Both the position numbers and the translations under genes were made by a program. Shown here piece after piece: positions 34,601 through 42,285 of a stretch of 64,000 bases of DNA. Source of the DNA: CAYRUP01 sp964489265 (GTDB lineage Bacteria > Pseudomonadota > Gammaproteobacteria > DSM-16500). The number at the start of each line of letters is the position of its first letter. Positions within the stretch are counted from its first letter, which is position 1. Location of the stretch: assembly GCA_964489265.1 (NCBI GenBank), contig CAZAXX010000002.1:1-64000 (forward strand). The letters run 5' to 3'. The notes beneath the pieces were generated by a model. That model saw only the letters and a program-made list of their open reading frames with translations. It ran no database searches and had not been told where the DNA came from.

Positions 34601-35182
34601 AAGTCCCCATTCTTCATAAGGTACGTTGCTTAGCTGAGGCCAGCTTTCTAGATAGAACAAGATAATAAAGTTTACGATAACCTCGGAAGGTGACTCTAAC
34701 GAAAATTGTGCCTGCATTTTTTTATCAAATACTTCTTCGTTATTGCAAAGTGACGAATATAAATCGTGGGCACTGACGCGCAGGGAATGACAGGTAAGAT
34801 CGTCTGTTGAATCAGTCAATCCTTCCCAATGATCATAATCCGGATCTTTTTTTTCGGCTGCTTTTGCCTCGGTTGGCGGTTTCTTTACATTTGACGCGAT
34901 TGGAGTTGGATCAGGGAGAGCCGGGTATTTTTTTAAAAGATCACGGGCAAGGGTTTTAATTTCTTTTGTGGTGCCATTTTTTTTAAAAAAATCTAATAAT
35001 CCTCTGTTCATTTTATAATTAACGTTTTGCTCTAATTCAGGAATAATCTCACCGTGAATTCTAGCCCACACCATACCGGCTAGAGCATGTTTTGTAGCAA
35101 AATGCGATCTTGAAAGGTTACCACTTAAAACATCTTCTAAAGCTTCTTTATCTGTAAATTTCACTACTTCCTGTTTTTTCAT
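31667..35182 (-). CDS. Giant protein with poly(A)-polymerase-like head and duplicated tail modules
   Basis: An 1171-residue protein. Residues about 229-372 and 446-588 are a tandem duplication (FLDGRGVLFLEALVASGAFDILFP / LVDGRGEQFFNALLNHGVFETVFP, each followed by a segment ending AMLLMAGLP or AMLLAAGLP) resembling the C-terminal body of class II poly(A) polymerases. After an acidic repeat linker (VVKASEPVEEAE, about 600-645), residues about 697-880 resemble the nucleotidyltransferase head: VGGSTAPNLLL (718-720), DWDIR (Asp733, Asp735), DNSLSAMYAW and NFKEDIVRLLRLV. The canonical RRDFT is degenerate, so activity is uncertain. The tail is Met-Gln-Ala repeats (1078-1098), then basic. Probably an RNA-binding or nucleotidyl-transferring effector candidate; no signal peptide. 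Confidence 0.7.
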   Translation of the reverse strand: MKKQEVVKFTDKEALEDVLSGNLSRSHFATKHALAGMVWARIHGEIIPELEQNVNYKMNRGLLDFFKKNGTTKEIKTLARDLLKKYPALPDPTPIASNVKKPPTEAKAAEKKDPDYDHWEGLTDSTDDLTCHSLRVSAHDLYSSLCNNEEVFDKKMQAQFSLESPSEVIVNFIILFYLESWPQLSNVPYEEWGLAVMRWFIKKGFYQEVVAAMKEKNIDDRINIEVNYALDQFYNNTYHDQSTKIDIESLKYAKRDAEFWEKIRKGFLDGRGVLFLEALVASGAFDILFPAPNKNHSKLKKLLQAFDDKQHVKTYKNKKKKISASGQVEAMLLMAGLPDNASENEIKALYETYKISVPYTEEFVTLVKNCIEAPVESEEKQEAQIATEHPVIVAETTPVVEVVESEIVEKCEELPIEIEQVTLPQPLLEVTENPVVAIIIKQEVSNALTELYDHVYKDDSTEIKLENLKQISRDESFWNIINKGLVDGRGEQFFNALLNHGVFETVFPEQSSNDMLWKKFKKLLQTLDFKQSNKKNKLTPAEQIAAMLLAAGLPQDSSVKKIKELHKKYQLSVICTKQFISQVREYIDYSVLNNEEVIEVVEPEVVKASEPVEEAEVVKANQPVEEPEAVKANEPVEQAEPVEALKNDVETKDVNNTLPISSEIKESPVTTSPAAVESKTPASTAYKAVEIPKSDAPSLLLEFGQELKNITGEEALVGGSTAPNLLLKKAHHDWDIRLFQFDQTKLANILESKFNKTTPTRTWRIVKCKNILNTTHPIIRLRIWDEKLKQIQKVEIAIWQKAATEKLDDAVIRILNQGCDNSLSAMYAWITADKLEVKATPEIFEAFEKKQINIVNNRLDNFKEDIVRLLRLVLKKGEYKDFGDHPELKQCLQSPTPKECFQEQLRFPLQQKRVLTFFQKTFFARNGLVEAINLMHENFDIFQSLTGVSYDQCKDMLNILRCYDKSNPFTKSLAFCKFILTQFCLQHAHLERTERVKALNAWPFLNVIYQSVYYKSKVAIFPRQIFDDTIRLHLHREGGQELNQGNHNLQQLFSVDPKFHPKKALLQQRQIQTRRALQAMQAMQAMQAQAMQAQAMQPVQPQPRSSSGVIYQLLRVAPRAMNPRPLAMPYAAVALPQQTTAPTRNNRNNTCRGPVSSSQRPSQTRTRNNAR

Positions 35183-35323
35183 GACCGCTCTCGTTATGGG
35201 TTTTATTTTGTACTATTAATTTGTGAGGCCATTTTAACCGTATAGGCTTAACAAAATCTTAATTGAGGGGCTCGAAAACTTCATCCCAGGGTGGGCCATA
35301 TTCAGAGATAATGGGCGCCCTCT

Positions 35324-35360
35324 GGATTGCCGCGTCGCATAAAACGCTCCTCGCAATGAC
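35324..35360. repeat. Interspersed repeat GGATTGCCGCG..CTCCTCGCAATGAC
   Basis: Imperfect palindrome GGATTGCCGCGTCGC, ATAAAA, CGCTCCTCGCAATGAC. It has the shape of repeats known from several intracellular bacteria. Only one copy is seen in the window. It lies in the 260-base divergent gap before 35443. Confidence 0.5.
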
Positions 35361-35442
35361 GATGCAAGTCAGTTAAACATTTTTCTTTAACTCGAAGTTT
35401 GTTACCCTACGCCTTTTATTATTAAACGACTGGAGAGTACGG

Positions 35443-35763
35443 ATGTTATCTCGATTATTTAGGGCAGCTGCTAAAAGACCTCATTTTCCACCAGCAAGAA
35501 CTCTACGCACAGAGCCAGAAAAAATAGTAGTTGAAAAGATTGAGCCTGCAACAGAGAAATTAATTGCTGAAGAGGCAGAAGAGCGTGCTGCATCAGAAAA
35601 AATGTCCCGTGGCGCGAAAGCGGCGGGTGTCGCGGGTGTCTTCGGCCTTTATGTAACAGCGACAGGACTCGCGTTGTTTTCATCTTCACAAAAGAAATCA
35701 CCAGCGGAAGAAATGCATCCTTGGCGTCCATCAACAAAAGCATTAAATAATCGACCGTTTTAA
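35443..35763 (+). CDS. Hypothetical single-pass membrane protein
   Basis: A 106-residue protein: a basic N-terminus (RLFRAAAKRPHF), an acidic coiled-coil-like segment (EKIEPATEKLIAEEAEERAA), one membrane helix at about 60-82 (AAGVAGVFGLYVTATGLALF), and a short polar tail. GGAGAG precedes the ATG. It lies 17 bases upstream of the kinase gene and is probably cotranscribed. Function unknown. Confidence 0.6.
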   Translation: MLSRLFRAAAKRPHFPPARTLRTEPEKIVVEKIEPATEKLIAEEAEERAASEKMSRGAKAAGVAGVFGLYVTATGLALFSSSQKKSPAEEMHPWRPSTKALNNRPF

Positions 35764-35780
35764 TTAACAGAGAATAGTAC

Positions 35781-37064
35781 ATGCTTCGCAAGACTGAAGA
35801 ATCAAAAACTTCAACCGCCGTGATTACTAGAGAACTTCTTACGGCGGAAGAAAAACACGCTGACGCGCCGAAAATACTTGCTAGCCTGGATTATAACGCA
35901 ATTACGTTCTCCAAAACATTATGCCAGGGCGAGCTTGCAACGATTCATAAGGGTTATTATCAGTTTAAATCCATTATTATTAAAGAATATCGGTTTTCTA
36001 AAGATAATAACCAACCAGAATTAAGCTTTATCCGAGCAATAACAACACTAACCGCCTGTTTTGCTTCTGACTTTATCGTGCAGTCAATTGGATATTGTTT
36101 AAAACCGCCAATCATAGTAATGGAATATGTGAAAAATGGTGATTTAGGAAATTACTTATTCAACCATTACTTATCGTTTAGTCGAGCAATCAATATTGCT
36201 AATGATGTTGCTTTAGGTTTATTAAAATTATTACAAAAAAATTGGGTTCACACGGATATCAAACCAGCTAATGTACTGCTTACCGAAAATTACCGCGCTA
36301 AAATTTGTGATTTTGATGGTGTTGTCGATGCATCTTATCAACCGAATCAAAAAGAAATGCTGCGGATGGGAACCACGTTATACTTAGCTCCAGAATTTTA
36401 TCCAAACTGCAAATTTACTCTACAGAATGGCGGATTGCCTGCAGCAGATGTCTTTAGTTATGGTATGTTATTATTTCAATTATTTATTGCTATCAATGAT
36501 GAATTTATAATATTTCATAACAAACATTCTCCTAATACTTCTATTTCTTTAACAAACCAACCGCGGCATAAAATAGACTCTCTTAATCAACTTCTGAACG
36601 ATGGCGATTTCTCAAAAATTCCTTCGCATCTGCAAACGGAAATTAAAAACATCATTCGTTCGTGCATACAAGAAAATCCTGATGACAGACCTACTCTGGG
36701 AATTATTCAACGAAATTTGCAAACAATAATTAATGCAGAAGAAGAGCCAAAAGCATCAGCAAGTGCTGCGCACACAGTCGCATTAAGCCCAAAAAAGGCA
36801 GTTGATAGCGCGAGCGCGGCAGTTCAAACAACCCAAACAGTGGCATTATGTCGTTGCCAATCAGCAGCTACAACTGCAAGAGTTAAAACTATCGCGAATC
36901 CAACACATCCTGCTGAAGCAACACGTCAGATTCAAAATGAAGGTTTTTTTGCTCATTTAGCTCATGCAATTTTTAAACCTCGCCAAACACTTCCCTCTTC
37001 CAAAAATTCTCAAAATAAAACCATTGAAAAAAGGAATCAAAAAATATCCGGCGTGCGCCGTTAA
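35781..37064 (+). CDS. Eukaryotic-like protein kinase with divergent catalytic motifs
   Basis: A 427-residue Ser/Thr/Tyr-type kinase. The domain spans about 40-320: glycine loop LCQGELATIHKG (46-57), ATP-binding Lys68 (IIIKEY), hinge VMEYVKNGDL, catalytic loop VHTDIKPANVLL (Asp159, Lys161, Asn164; HTD instead of HRD), metal-binding CDFDG (Asp177; DFD instead of DFG), APE (203-205) and DVFSYGM. The essential Lys, both Asp and Asn remain, so activity is plausible. The C-terminal 100 residues are low-complexity Ala/Thr/Lys. There is no membrane segment, unlike PknB-type sensors. Candidate host-directed kinase. Confidence 0.85.
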   Translation: MLRKTEESKTSTAVITRELLTAEEKHADAPKILASLDYNAITFSKTLCQGELATIHKGYYQFKSIIIKEYRFSKDNNQPELSFIRAITTLTACFASDFIVQSIGYCLKPPIIVMEYVKNGDLGNYLFNHYLSFSRAINIANDVALGLLKLLQKNWVHTDIKPANVLLTENYRAKICDFDGVVDASYQPNQKEMLRMGTTLYLAPEFYPNCKFTLQNGGLPAADVFSYGMLLFQLFIAINDEFIIFHNKHSPNTSISLTNQPRHKIDSLNQLLNDGDFSKIPSHLQTEIKNIIRSCIQENPDDRPTLGIIQRNLQTIINAEEEPKASASAAHTVALSPKKAVDSASAAVQTTQTVALCRCQSAATTARVKTIANPTHPAEATRQIQNEGFFAHLAHAIFKPRQTLPSSKNSQNKTIEKRNQKISGVRR

Positions 37065-38026
37065 TCACAAAAAACAGTTAAGTAGCCTTTCGCATTATTA
37101 CCAGAACTCGTATCTAGCGCGCGTATATTTCCAGAATCAGGTTGTCTGGTGCAGGATGCGCGGTTAAAAAATTGAATTTCACCGTTACTATTTGCAGTCG
37201 TGCTTCCCAGCGGAAAAGAACCCATACGATTTTGTAAATCATCCGCAAATAATTCGACTGTTCCATTCGGTGTAAATCCGGTTCCTGTCACAGTCACATC
37301 GGTTGTTGTTTGCGTACGTACTGCATGTACACTGATTGAGGGATGTGTGGTTTGTTTATTAAATTGAAAAAATGTCACCGTCAGTGTCATGTTATCGTAA
37401 AAGGCTTCACAGGTTTCATTTGTTAACATGCCGGTGTTACTAAAGTCCGACATTTCTGGATGCGATCCAATGAATACAAAACCATTATTTTCTTCTGTAC
37501 CATTTGCCCAACGTTGCACTTCCTGCGTAACATCAACTTTGATATCTGTTGCAACTGGCACTCCACGTAAATTTCTTAAATCTGATGTATGAATACGCCC
37601 AGTATTAGGTAAAGCCCACCATTGCACATCAGTTAATCCCAATCTTGCAATACAAGAAGATTGATTAGGGTTGGATTTAACACTGGCAACATGTAAATTT
37701 AAAGTTGCAGATTTAACCAGGCGTTTATAAAAAGGTGCGGCATCAATTTGAAAACGAATCAATCCTTGATAGATTTGATTCGTCCAACAATCACCATCAT
37801 TATTGTAATAATGAAAAAAACCAGTGATAAATTGACGTGGCCCAGGTTGATCAGGCGCGGTGCCATTTCGACATAAATTTTCGCTAGTTGCTGTTTCGTT
37901 TAATGTTTTAATATTTGCAACTTGTATCGTTGTAGTTTCTTCGTGAGTTTCAGTTGGCGGGCAGCCACATAAAAAAAATGCTATGCATATGATAAATAAA
38001 CTTTGAATGAATTTATGCGTTTTCAT
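37061..38026 (-). CDS. Outer-surface lipoprotein with DNRLRE-like domain
   Basis: A 321-residue lipoprotein: signal peptide ending in the lipobox FLCGC (Cys22). The middle region (RFQIDAAPFYKRLVKSATLNL, then VDVTQEVQRWANG and GFVFIG) follows the DNRLRE/CBM96-like pattern of cell-surface beta-sandwich domains. The C-terminal segment (about 230-300) resembles an immunoglobulin-like domain (VTVTGTGFTPNGTVELF). Six or more cysteines suggest disulfides. It should sit at the outer membrane. Its 3' end overlaps the kinase gene by four bases. Confidence 0.75.
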   Translation of the reverse strand: MKTHKFIQSLFIICIAFFLCGCPPTETHEETTTIQVANIKTLNETATSENLCRNGTAPDQPGPRQFITGFFHYYNNDGDCWTNQIYQGLIRFQIDAAPFYKRLVKSATLNLHVASVKSNPNQSSCIARLGLTDVQWWALPNTGRIHTSDLRNLRGVPVATDIKVDVTQEVQRWANGTEENNGFVFIGSHPEMSDFSNTGMLTNETCEAFYDNMTLTVTFFQFNKQTTHPSISVHAVRTQTTTDVTVTGTGFTPNGTVELFADDLQNRMGSFPLGSTTANSNGEIQFFNRASCTRQPDSGNIRALDTSSGNNAKGYLTVFCD

Positions 38027-38090
38027 ACAAAACTCCTTGTCTTTTAGACTATCATACCTGAATTAGTACAAAATTATTTTGTTATAATGT

Positions 38091-38741
38091 TTAGTAAGGC
38101 CGAAACCTAGGGTTAGGAGTAGATCGAGGTGTACGTGACAATTCTTCGTACCGCGTTATTTCAACTTCTTTTTCATATTTCATATCTCGCCGACAGCAAA
38201 GCCAGTGGATAATCACAAATTGATCGTGATCAGCAGCCTCAGCTACCCGTGGTTTGATCGCATTTTCAAGAGATATTGATGATGCATTAGGATCTATCAT
38301 ATTTTCTCTAGCATTACTGTTATATTTGAATATAGATGATTGAGCATCCTGTATATAAACTTTTTTTGACATCAAAAGACGAATGCTCTCTTTGTATTGT
38401 TTTCTTTGTTCCTCATTACCCAGTGCGCTACGACCGCTTAATTGATGTAGTGTATGAGATAAAACGACTGAGTTAGGCGGGGACATTTTTACTTCGGCAT
38501 TACTTAATTTACACTTAACTTTTTCCACAAATGTTCTCACATCTTCAATACTTTTAAACTCAGCAGCACTGCGTTCACTAGCAATTAATTCAATAGCTGA
38601 ATTTGATAAGGTGTAGTTATCAGGCGAGTAGGTAATAAGACAACAGTTATTAGGCAACGTAAAAGGCTCTAGATCCGAATCAATTTCCCCATGACCAACG
38701 AATGCGACCTCTATGTTCTTAAATTCTCTTCGATGAAGCAT
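38091..38741 (-). CDS. Hypothetical protein with GHGE motif (Stv-like, tentative)
   Basis: A 216-residue protein. I start at ATG 38741 because AGGTGA lies five bases upstream; an upstream in-frame extension to 38798 reads through a REP-like element and is rejected. The opening (IEVAFVGHGEID, then FTLPNNCCLITYSPDNYTL) recalls the putative adhesin Stv family (a GHG turn, then a xVPxN strand and xFYS), but this is by eye only. The end is Pro/Arg-rich (TPRSTPNPRFRP). There is no signal peptide. Confidence 0.55.
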   Translation of the reverse strand: MLHRREFKNIEVAFVGHGEIDSDLEPFTLPNNCCLITYSPDNYTLSNSAIELIASERSAAEFKSIEDVRTFVEKVKCKLSNAEVKMSPPNSVVLSHTLHQLSGRSALGNEEQRKQYKESIRLLMSKKVYIQDAQSSIFKYNSNARENMIDPNASSISLENAIKPRVAEAADHDQFVIIHWLCCRRDMKYEKEVEITRYEELSRTPRSTPNPRFRPY

Positions 38742-38780
38742 ACTTTCACCTCGAGCATCTTTTAGATTACAAAATTCACA

Positions 38781-38815
38781 CCCACCTCCCGCGAACAAGT
38801 CGCGGGACGTTAGGT
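38781..38815. repeat. REP-like hairpin
   Basis: CCCACCTCCCGCGAACAAGT then CGCGGGACGTTAGGT; the same CCCGCGAACAAGTCGCGGG core as in 483-565. Confidence 0.75.
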
Positions 38816-38825
38816 TTTTTTTATT

Positions 38826-39140
38826 CTATTTTTTATTTGATGAAGATCCAGATTTATCGCCGCATTTTCTTGCAAAACAGCAAGCAAATAAATCATAAAA
38901 CAGCGCGACAAAGAAACCAAAAATAAACCCCTTAAATAAAGCTAATAACGCATGCACAAAACCACCACCTATTGTTGGGGTTGGCATATGCAACGCTTCC
39001 ATCATGGGTGGCATCCCATAGCTTATTGTCCATAATGACCAGATTAGCACAGCGAAAAAACTCACTAAACCAACTGCCAATCCAAATGACACAGGACAGA
39101 GTTTTTTGGATCCTCCACCATCTTCACATTTGCCCATCAT
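38826..39140 (-). CDS. Small two-pass membrane protein
   Basis: A 104-residue protein starting MMGKCEDGGGSKKLCPVSFG. GGAGGG at 39148-39153 stands seven bases before ATG 39140 and decides the start; upstream in-frame codons exist to 39191. Two membrane helices (about 18-42 and 63-88), with a short loop rich in Met and Pro (YGMPPMMEALHMPTP), then a Cys-containing Lys/Ser-rich tail. The KLCPVSFGLA opening recalls small conserved membrane proteins of Legionella-type genomes, but the family is not identified. Confidence 0.65.
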   Translation of the reverse strand: MMGKCEDGGGSKKLCPVSFGLAVGLVSFFAVLIWSLWTISYGMPPMMEALHMPTPTIGGGFVHALLALFKGFIFGFFVALFYDLFACCFARKCGDKSGSSSNKK

Positions 39141-39246
39141 AAATAATCCCTCCATAAATTTTTCCATTCCACCCTTATAGTATATACCCAATTCAGGATT
39201 TCAAGAGTTAAAAATTATGAGTAAATTCATGATGTTCTATGGCTAT

Positions 39247-39642
39247 TTATTGCGTAATTTCAAGTGTTGCCGGTGTGCCGCTCATCATGTCATAAGGATG
39301 CACGACTATTTTAGCTGCGCCTGTGCAACTATTTGATAAAACAGCCCAACCAACCGGCGCGGTTTGCAGTTTGATAGTGCAAAAACCGACTGAATTGTTT
39401 AAGACATATTTATAAATAATTTCATCGTTGACTGTAGCTTGGGTGGAAGGGATGTCAATAAAAACAGTGCCTTGTTGTGAAAGCATGGAAGGAAAAAGTG
39501 AAGTTACCTGACTATCGCCATCTGTACTTTCTAGTGTGATCGAAACAGGAAGATTATTGGTAATATTCATTCCCGCAAGCGCTTGCGTTGAGCCCAAAGC
39601 GCAACCCAAACTAACTAATCCAGCCAAAAAAATGTTTTTCAT
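39247..39642 (-). CDS. Small secreted hypothetical protein
   Basis: A 131-residue exported protein. Signal peptide MKNIFLAGLVSLGCALG to QALAG. The mature part is beta-rich (NITNNLPVSITLESTDGD, then FIDIPSTQATVNDEIIYKYV) with a single cysteine pair (GFCTIK, NSCTG). It resembles small periplasmic or surface beta-sandwich proteins. No family is recognised. Confidence 0.7.
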   Translation of the reverse strand: MKNIFLAGLVSLGCALGSTQALAGMNITNNLPVSITLESTDGDSQVTSLFPSMLSQQGTVFIDIPSTQATVNDEIIYKYVLNNSVGFCTIKLQTAPVGWAVLSNSCTGAAKIVVHPYDMMSGTPATLEITQ

Positions 39643-39722
39643 GATATAACCCTCGTTATTATAAACCGGCTAGAATATATAAAGCAGCCAAAAAAGCAAG
39701 TTAGATTGAAAGGGAAAACAGC

Positions 39723-40700
39723 ATGCAACGATTAATATCATTTTTGTTAAGCCTACTACTTGTGTTTTTAGCAACTGAGGCTATGGCTGGAAAACCGAGC
39801 TGGCGGCAATGGGTGGCGCAATTAAAAGAAGAAGCTGTCGCACAAGGAATTGATTCGGCTCTCTTCGATAGCATTTTTGATACCATCCCAGCACCTGATC
39901 ATCATGTGCTTCGACTTGATCATACACAACCTGAACATCGCATCACCTTTTCAGAATATCGCGACACGCGCGGCGGCAAATATAAAATTATGCTGGGGCG
40001 CAAAGAATTTCAACTCCATCATAAATTACTCGAAAATATTGGCAGAGATTTTGCTGTTGATCCTTGTTTTATTGTCGCCCTGTGGGGAATGGAATCGAGT
40101 TATGGTCACTTTACCGGAAATTTTCCTGTCATCAAATCATTAGCAACGTTGGCATTTGATTCGCGCCGCAGCGAACATTTCCGCGAAGAATTATTATTAG
40201 CTTTACAAATCGTGCAGACCAAACAAATCAGTTTGAAAAAATTTAAAGGTGAATGGGCAGGCGCTTCTGGACAACCGCAATTTTTGCCATCCAGTTGGTT
40301 TAAATATGCAGTCGATTATGACAAAGATGGCCGCAAAGATATTTGGACGAGTTATCCTGATGTGTTTGCGTCGATCGCAAACTACCTTGCAAAAAATGGT
40401 TGGCGCATGAATCAACCTTGGGCGATCACAGTCAAATTACCCGATCATTTTAATCGCCACTTGATTGACAAAAATCATGAACGTCTCGTAAAACAATGGA
40501 ATAAATTAGGTGTGCGCACTGCTTCAGGTGCACCATTACCCTATCAAAATTTATCTGCTGCAATTGTAGAGCCCGATGGCGGCCCGACTTTTTTAGTGTT
40601 TAATAATTTCAAGACATTGCTAACGTATAATAATTCTATTTATTATGCGGGCACTATTGGTTATATGGCTGATGGGATTTGTCAAAAATCAAAAAAATAA
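39723..40700 (+). CDS. mltB: Membrane-bound lytic murein transglycosylase B
   Basis: A 325-residue periplasmic enzyme that cleaves the glycan strand of peptidoglycan to 1,6-anhydro products. The signal peptide is MQRLISFLLSLLLVFLATEA followed by MAG. The catalytic Glu124 lies in WGMESSYG; EWAGASGQPQFLPSSW and DKDGRKDIWTSYPD are the MltB/SltB core. No lipobox is seen at the signal end, so it may be soluble (SltB-like). Length is normal. Confidence 0.9.
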   Translation: MQRLISFLLSLLLVFLATEAMAGKPSWRQWVAQLKEEAVAQGIDSALFDSIFDTIPAPDHHVLRLDHTQPEHRITFSEYRDTRGGKYKIMLGRKEFQLHHKLLENIGRDFAVDPCFIVALWGMESSYGHFTGNFPVIKSLATLAFDSRRSEHFREELLLALQIVQTKQISLKKFKGEWAGASGQPQFLPSSWFKYAVDYDKDGRKDIWTSYPDVFASIANYLAKNGWRMNQPWAITVKLPDHFNRHLIDKNHERLVKQWNKLGVRTASGAPLPYQNLSAAIVEPDGGPTFLVFNNFKTLLTYNNSIYYAGTIGYMADGICQKSKK

Positions 40701-40709
40701 TTTGCGATA

Positions 40710-40757
40710 CCACCTACGTTCCGCGACCTTGAGTTTATCGAATGGGCGCGGGATCCA
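40710..40757. repeat. Decayed REP-like element
   Basis: ACCACCTACGTTCCGCGAC, then GGCGCGGGATCC; matches the outer parts of 483-565 but the arms no longer pair well. Confidence 0.4.
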
Positions 40758-40771
40758 GTAAAACAACTCAA

Positions 40772-42181
40772 CTACAATCTATTAATAAACCGAGTTTCTT
40801 GAACTAAATCTTCAGAAGCTAAATTAGCTTGATATTTCCTTTTAAATAAATTAATTCCTCGCATCAGTTTAATTTGATGATTCAACAAAATCTTATTCAA
40901 TAAATTATTATTATAAATAATGGTTTTCTTTATCGCTTCTAAAAAAGCTGGATTTCTTTTATCGAAAAAAAGTGCTTTTAAATTTAATTGCTGATGAAAA
41001 TCTTTTACGAATGGAAAGTTGTCTATAATTTTAGGCAATATAAGCGGATATAAAAATTCATGAAATGAATGTCCACCTAAAGCATGTAAAAGCAATGGCA
41101 CAAATGATTTAATAAAATTCCTTAACTTATCAGTATCTCTAAATAAAAATTTGCCTTGATTGTCTAGATGTTTGAACGTCCTGAAATACAATAACATGGT
41201 GCCAGAAATTGAATTACTAAATGAATGAACAAGATAACTGAAATTATCAACAGACCAACTTGCTGTTGGTGAAAAATCACATCGATCACACGCTCTAATG
41301 AAAGGAACAAGATAAGGACTTTGATAATGTGATTGAGAATTTGTTGTTATAATTGGCATGTCAACATATAACTCATCATCTCTTGGTAATGGATCTATGC
41401 TTCGCATAATACCTAATGAATGCGGCAATACCGAATTTTGGCCGACAAATTCTCGTTTCGATTCATCAGAAGCAGTAAGCATTTGATGCCATCGATGATC
41501 TTTATCTATCTTTCCCCGATTCGCTGAATTAAAAAATCCTTCCGTATAAAGATTTAATGGTAAATCAATGTAATTAGTAATTGAAACCGTTAAATAAGCA
41601 CATTTTGCAATGAGAAGATATTTATCGCGATCTTCCCGAACAAATTGAAAAAATTCTTCCGATTTAAGTTTTTTTACCAAATCCGCATATTCCAGAGCAC
41701 CTGATAAAGTTGTTGGCCTATCAACTCCATTTATTTTTTCTATATGACATGCACCTTGAAATACGTTTTCAATAACTGCCATCGCTTCCGGAGAAAATTG
41801 CTCAGCCAAATAATCATAATGCTGTTGTAAATCGTTTAGATCTAACTGCGCAGCTGGATTCGCTTTGAGTAACTCAAAAGCATATTGAGATTCAAAATAA
41901 CGACCCGTCGCATCGTTATTAGTGACGACTGCATCCTTCGATACAGTAAATTTTTTTAAAGCATCGCTGTAGGGAGGTGTTGTTAAAAAATAATTTATTC
42001 TGCCATGTTGTTGGGAACCGAAAAAAATTAATTCAGCTAATTCATCAGCAATAGCTTTATTTTTTTGATATTTATCTATCAAAATAAACAATGCCTGACG
42101 CACTGATATAGTGGGTTTATTATCGGATTCTTTTGTTTGCAATGAAACTTTAAATGCAACAACGTTCCGTGTTTCTGCCAT
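40772..42181 (-). CDS. Large hypothetical protein
   Basis: A 469-residue soluble protein without a recognised family. Notable segments are LPHSLGIMRSIDPLPRDD, SYLVHSFSNSISGTMLLYF and HALGGHSFHEFLYPLILP, the last a His-rich motif that could be catalytic or structural. It is mainly helical at both ends. It has a good ribosome site (GGGAGAAG). It stands alone between mltB (convergent) and a TCATCC repeat. Effector candidate by context only. Confidence 0.65.
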   Translation of the reverse strand: MAETRNVVAFKVSLQTKESDNKPTISVRQALFILIDKYQKNKAIADELAELIFFGSQQHGRINYFLTTPPYSDALKKFTVSKDAVVTNNDATGRYFESQYAFELLKANPAAQLDLNDLQQHYDYLAEQFSPEAMAVIENVFQGACHIEKINGVDRPTTLSGALEYADLVKKLKSEEFFQFVREDRDKYLLIAKCAYLTVSITNYIDLPLNLYTEGFFNSANRGKIDKDHRWHQMLTASDESKREFVGQNSVLPHSLGIMRSIDPLPRDDELYVDMPIITTNSQSHYQSPYLVPFIRACDRCDFSPTASWSVDNFSYLVHSFSNSISGTMLLYFRTFKHLDNQGKFLFRDTDKLRNFIKSFVPLLLHALGGHSFHEFLYPLILPKIIDNFPFVKDFHQQLNLKALFFDKRNPAFLEAIKKTIIYNNNLLNKILLNHQIKLMRGINLFKRKYQANLASEDLVQETRFINRL

Positions 42182-42206
42182 TCGACTTCTCCCTCATCCT
42201 GAGAGG

Positions 42207-42281
42207 TGTCATCCTAAGAGCGCATTTTACTCGAAGGATCTCCATATCCTAAGAAGATCCTTCACTTCGTTAAGGACGACA
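42207..42281. repeat. TCATCC-type inverted repeat
   Basis: TGTCATCCTAAGAGCGC .. CGAAGGATCTCC and AAGATCCTTCACTTCG with a diverged right end (AAGGACGACA). It lies between the aldo/keto reductase and the 469-residue gene. Confidence 0.8.
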
Positions 42282-42285
42282 AAAA

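Noticed and set aside
35471..35791. A 106-codon minus-strand frame opposite the gene at 35443.
   Set aside because: The plus-strand gene has a ribosome site and sits just before the kinase; the minus frame is its antisense shadow.
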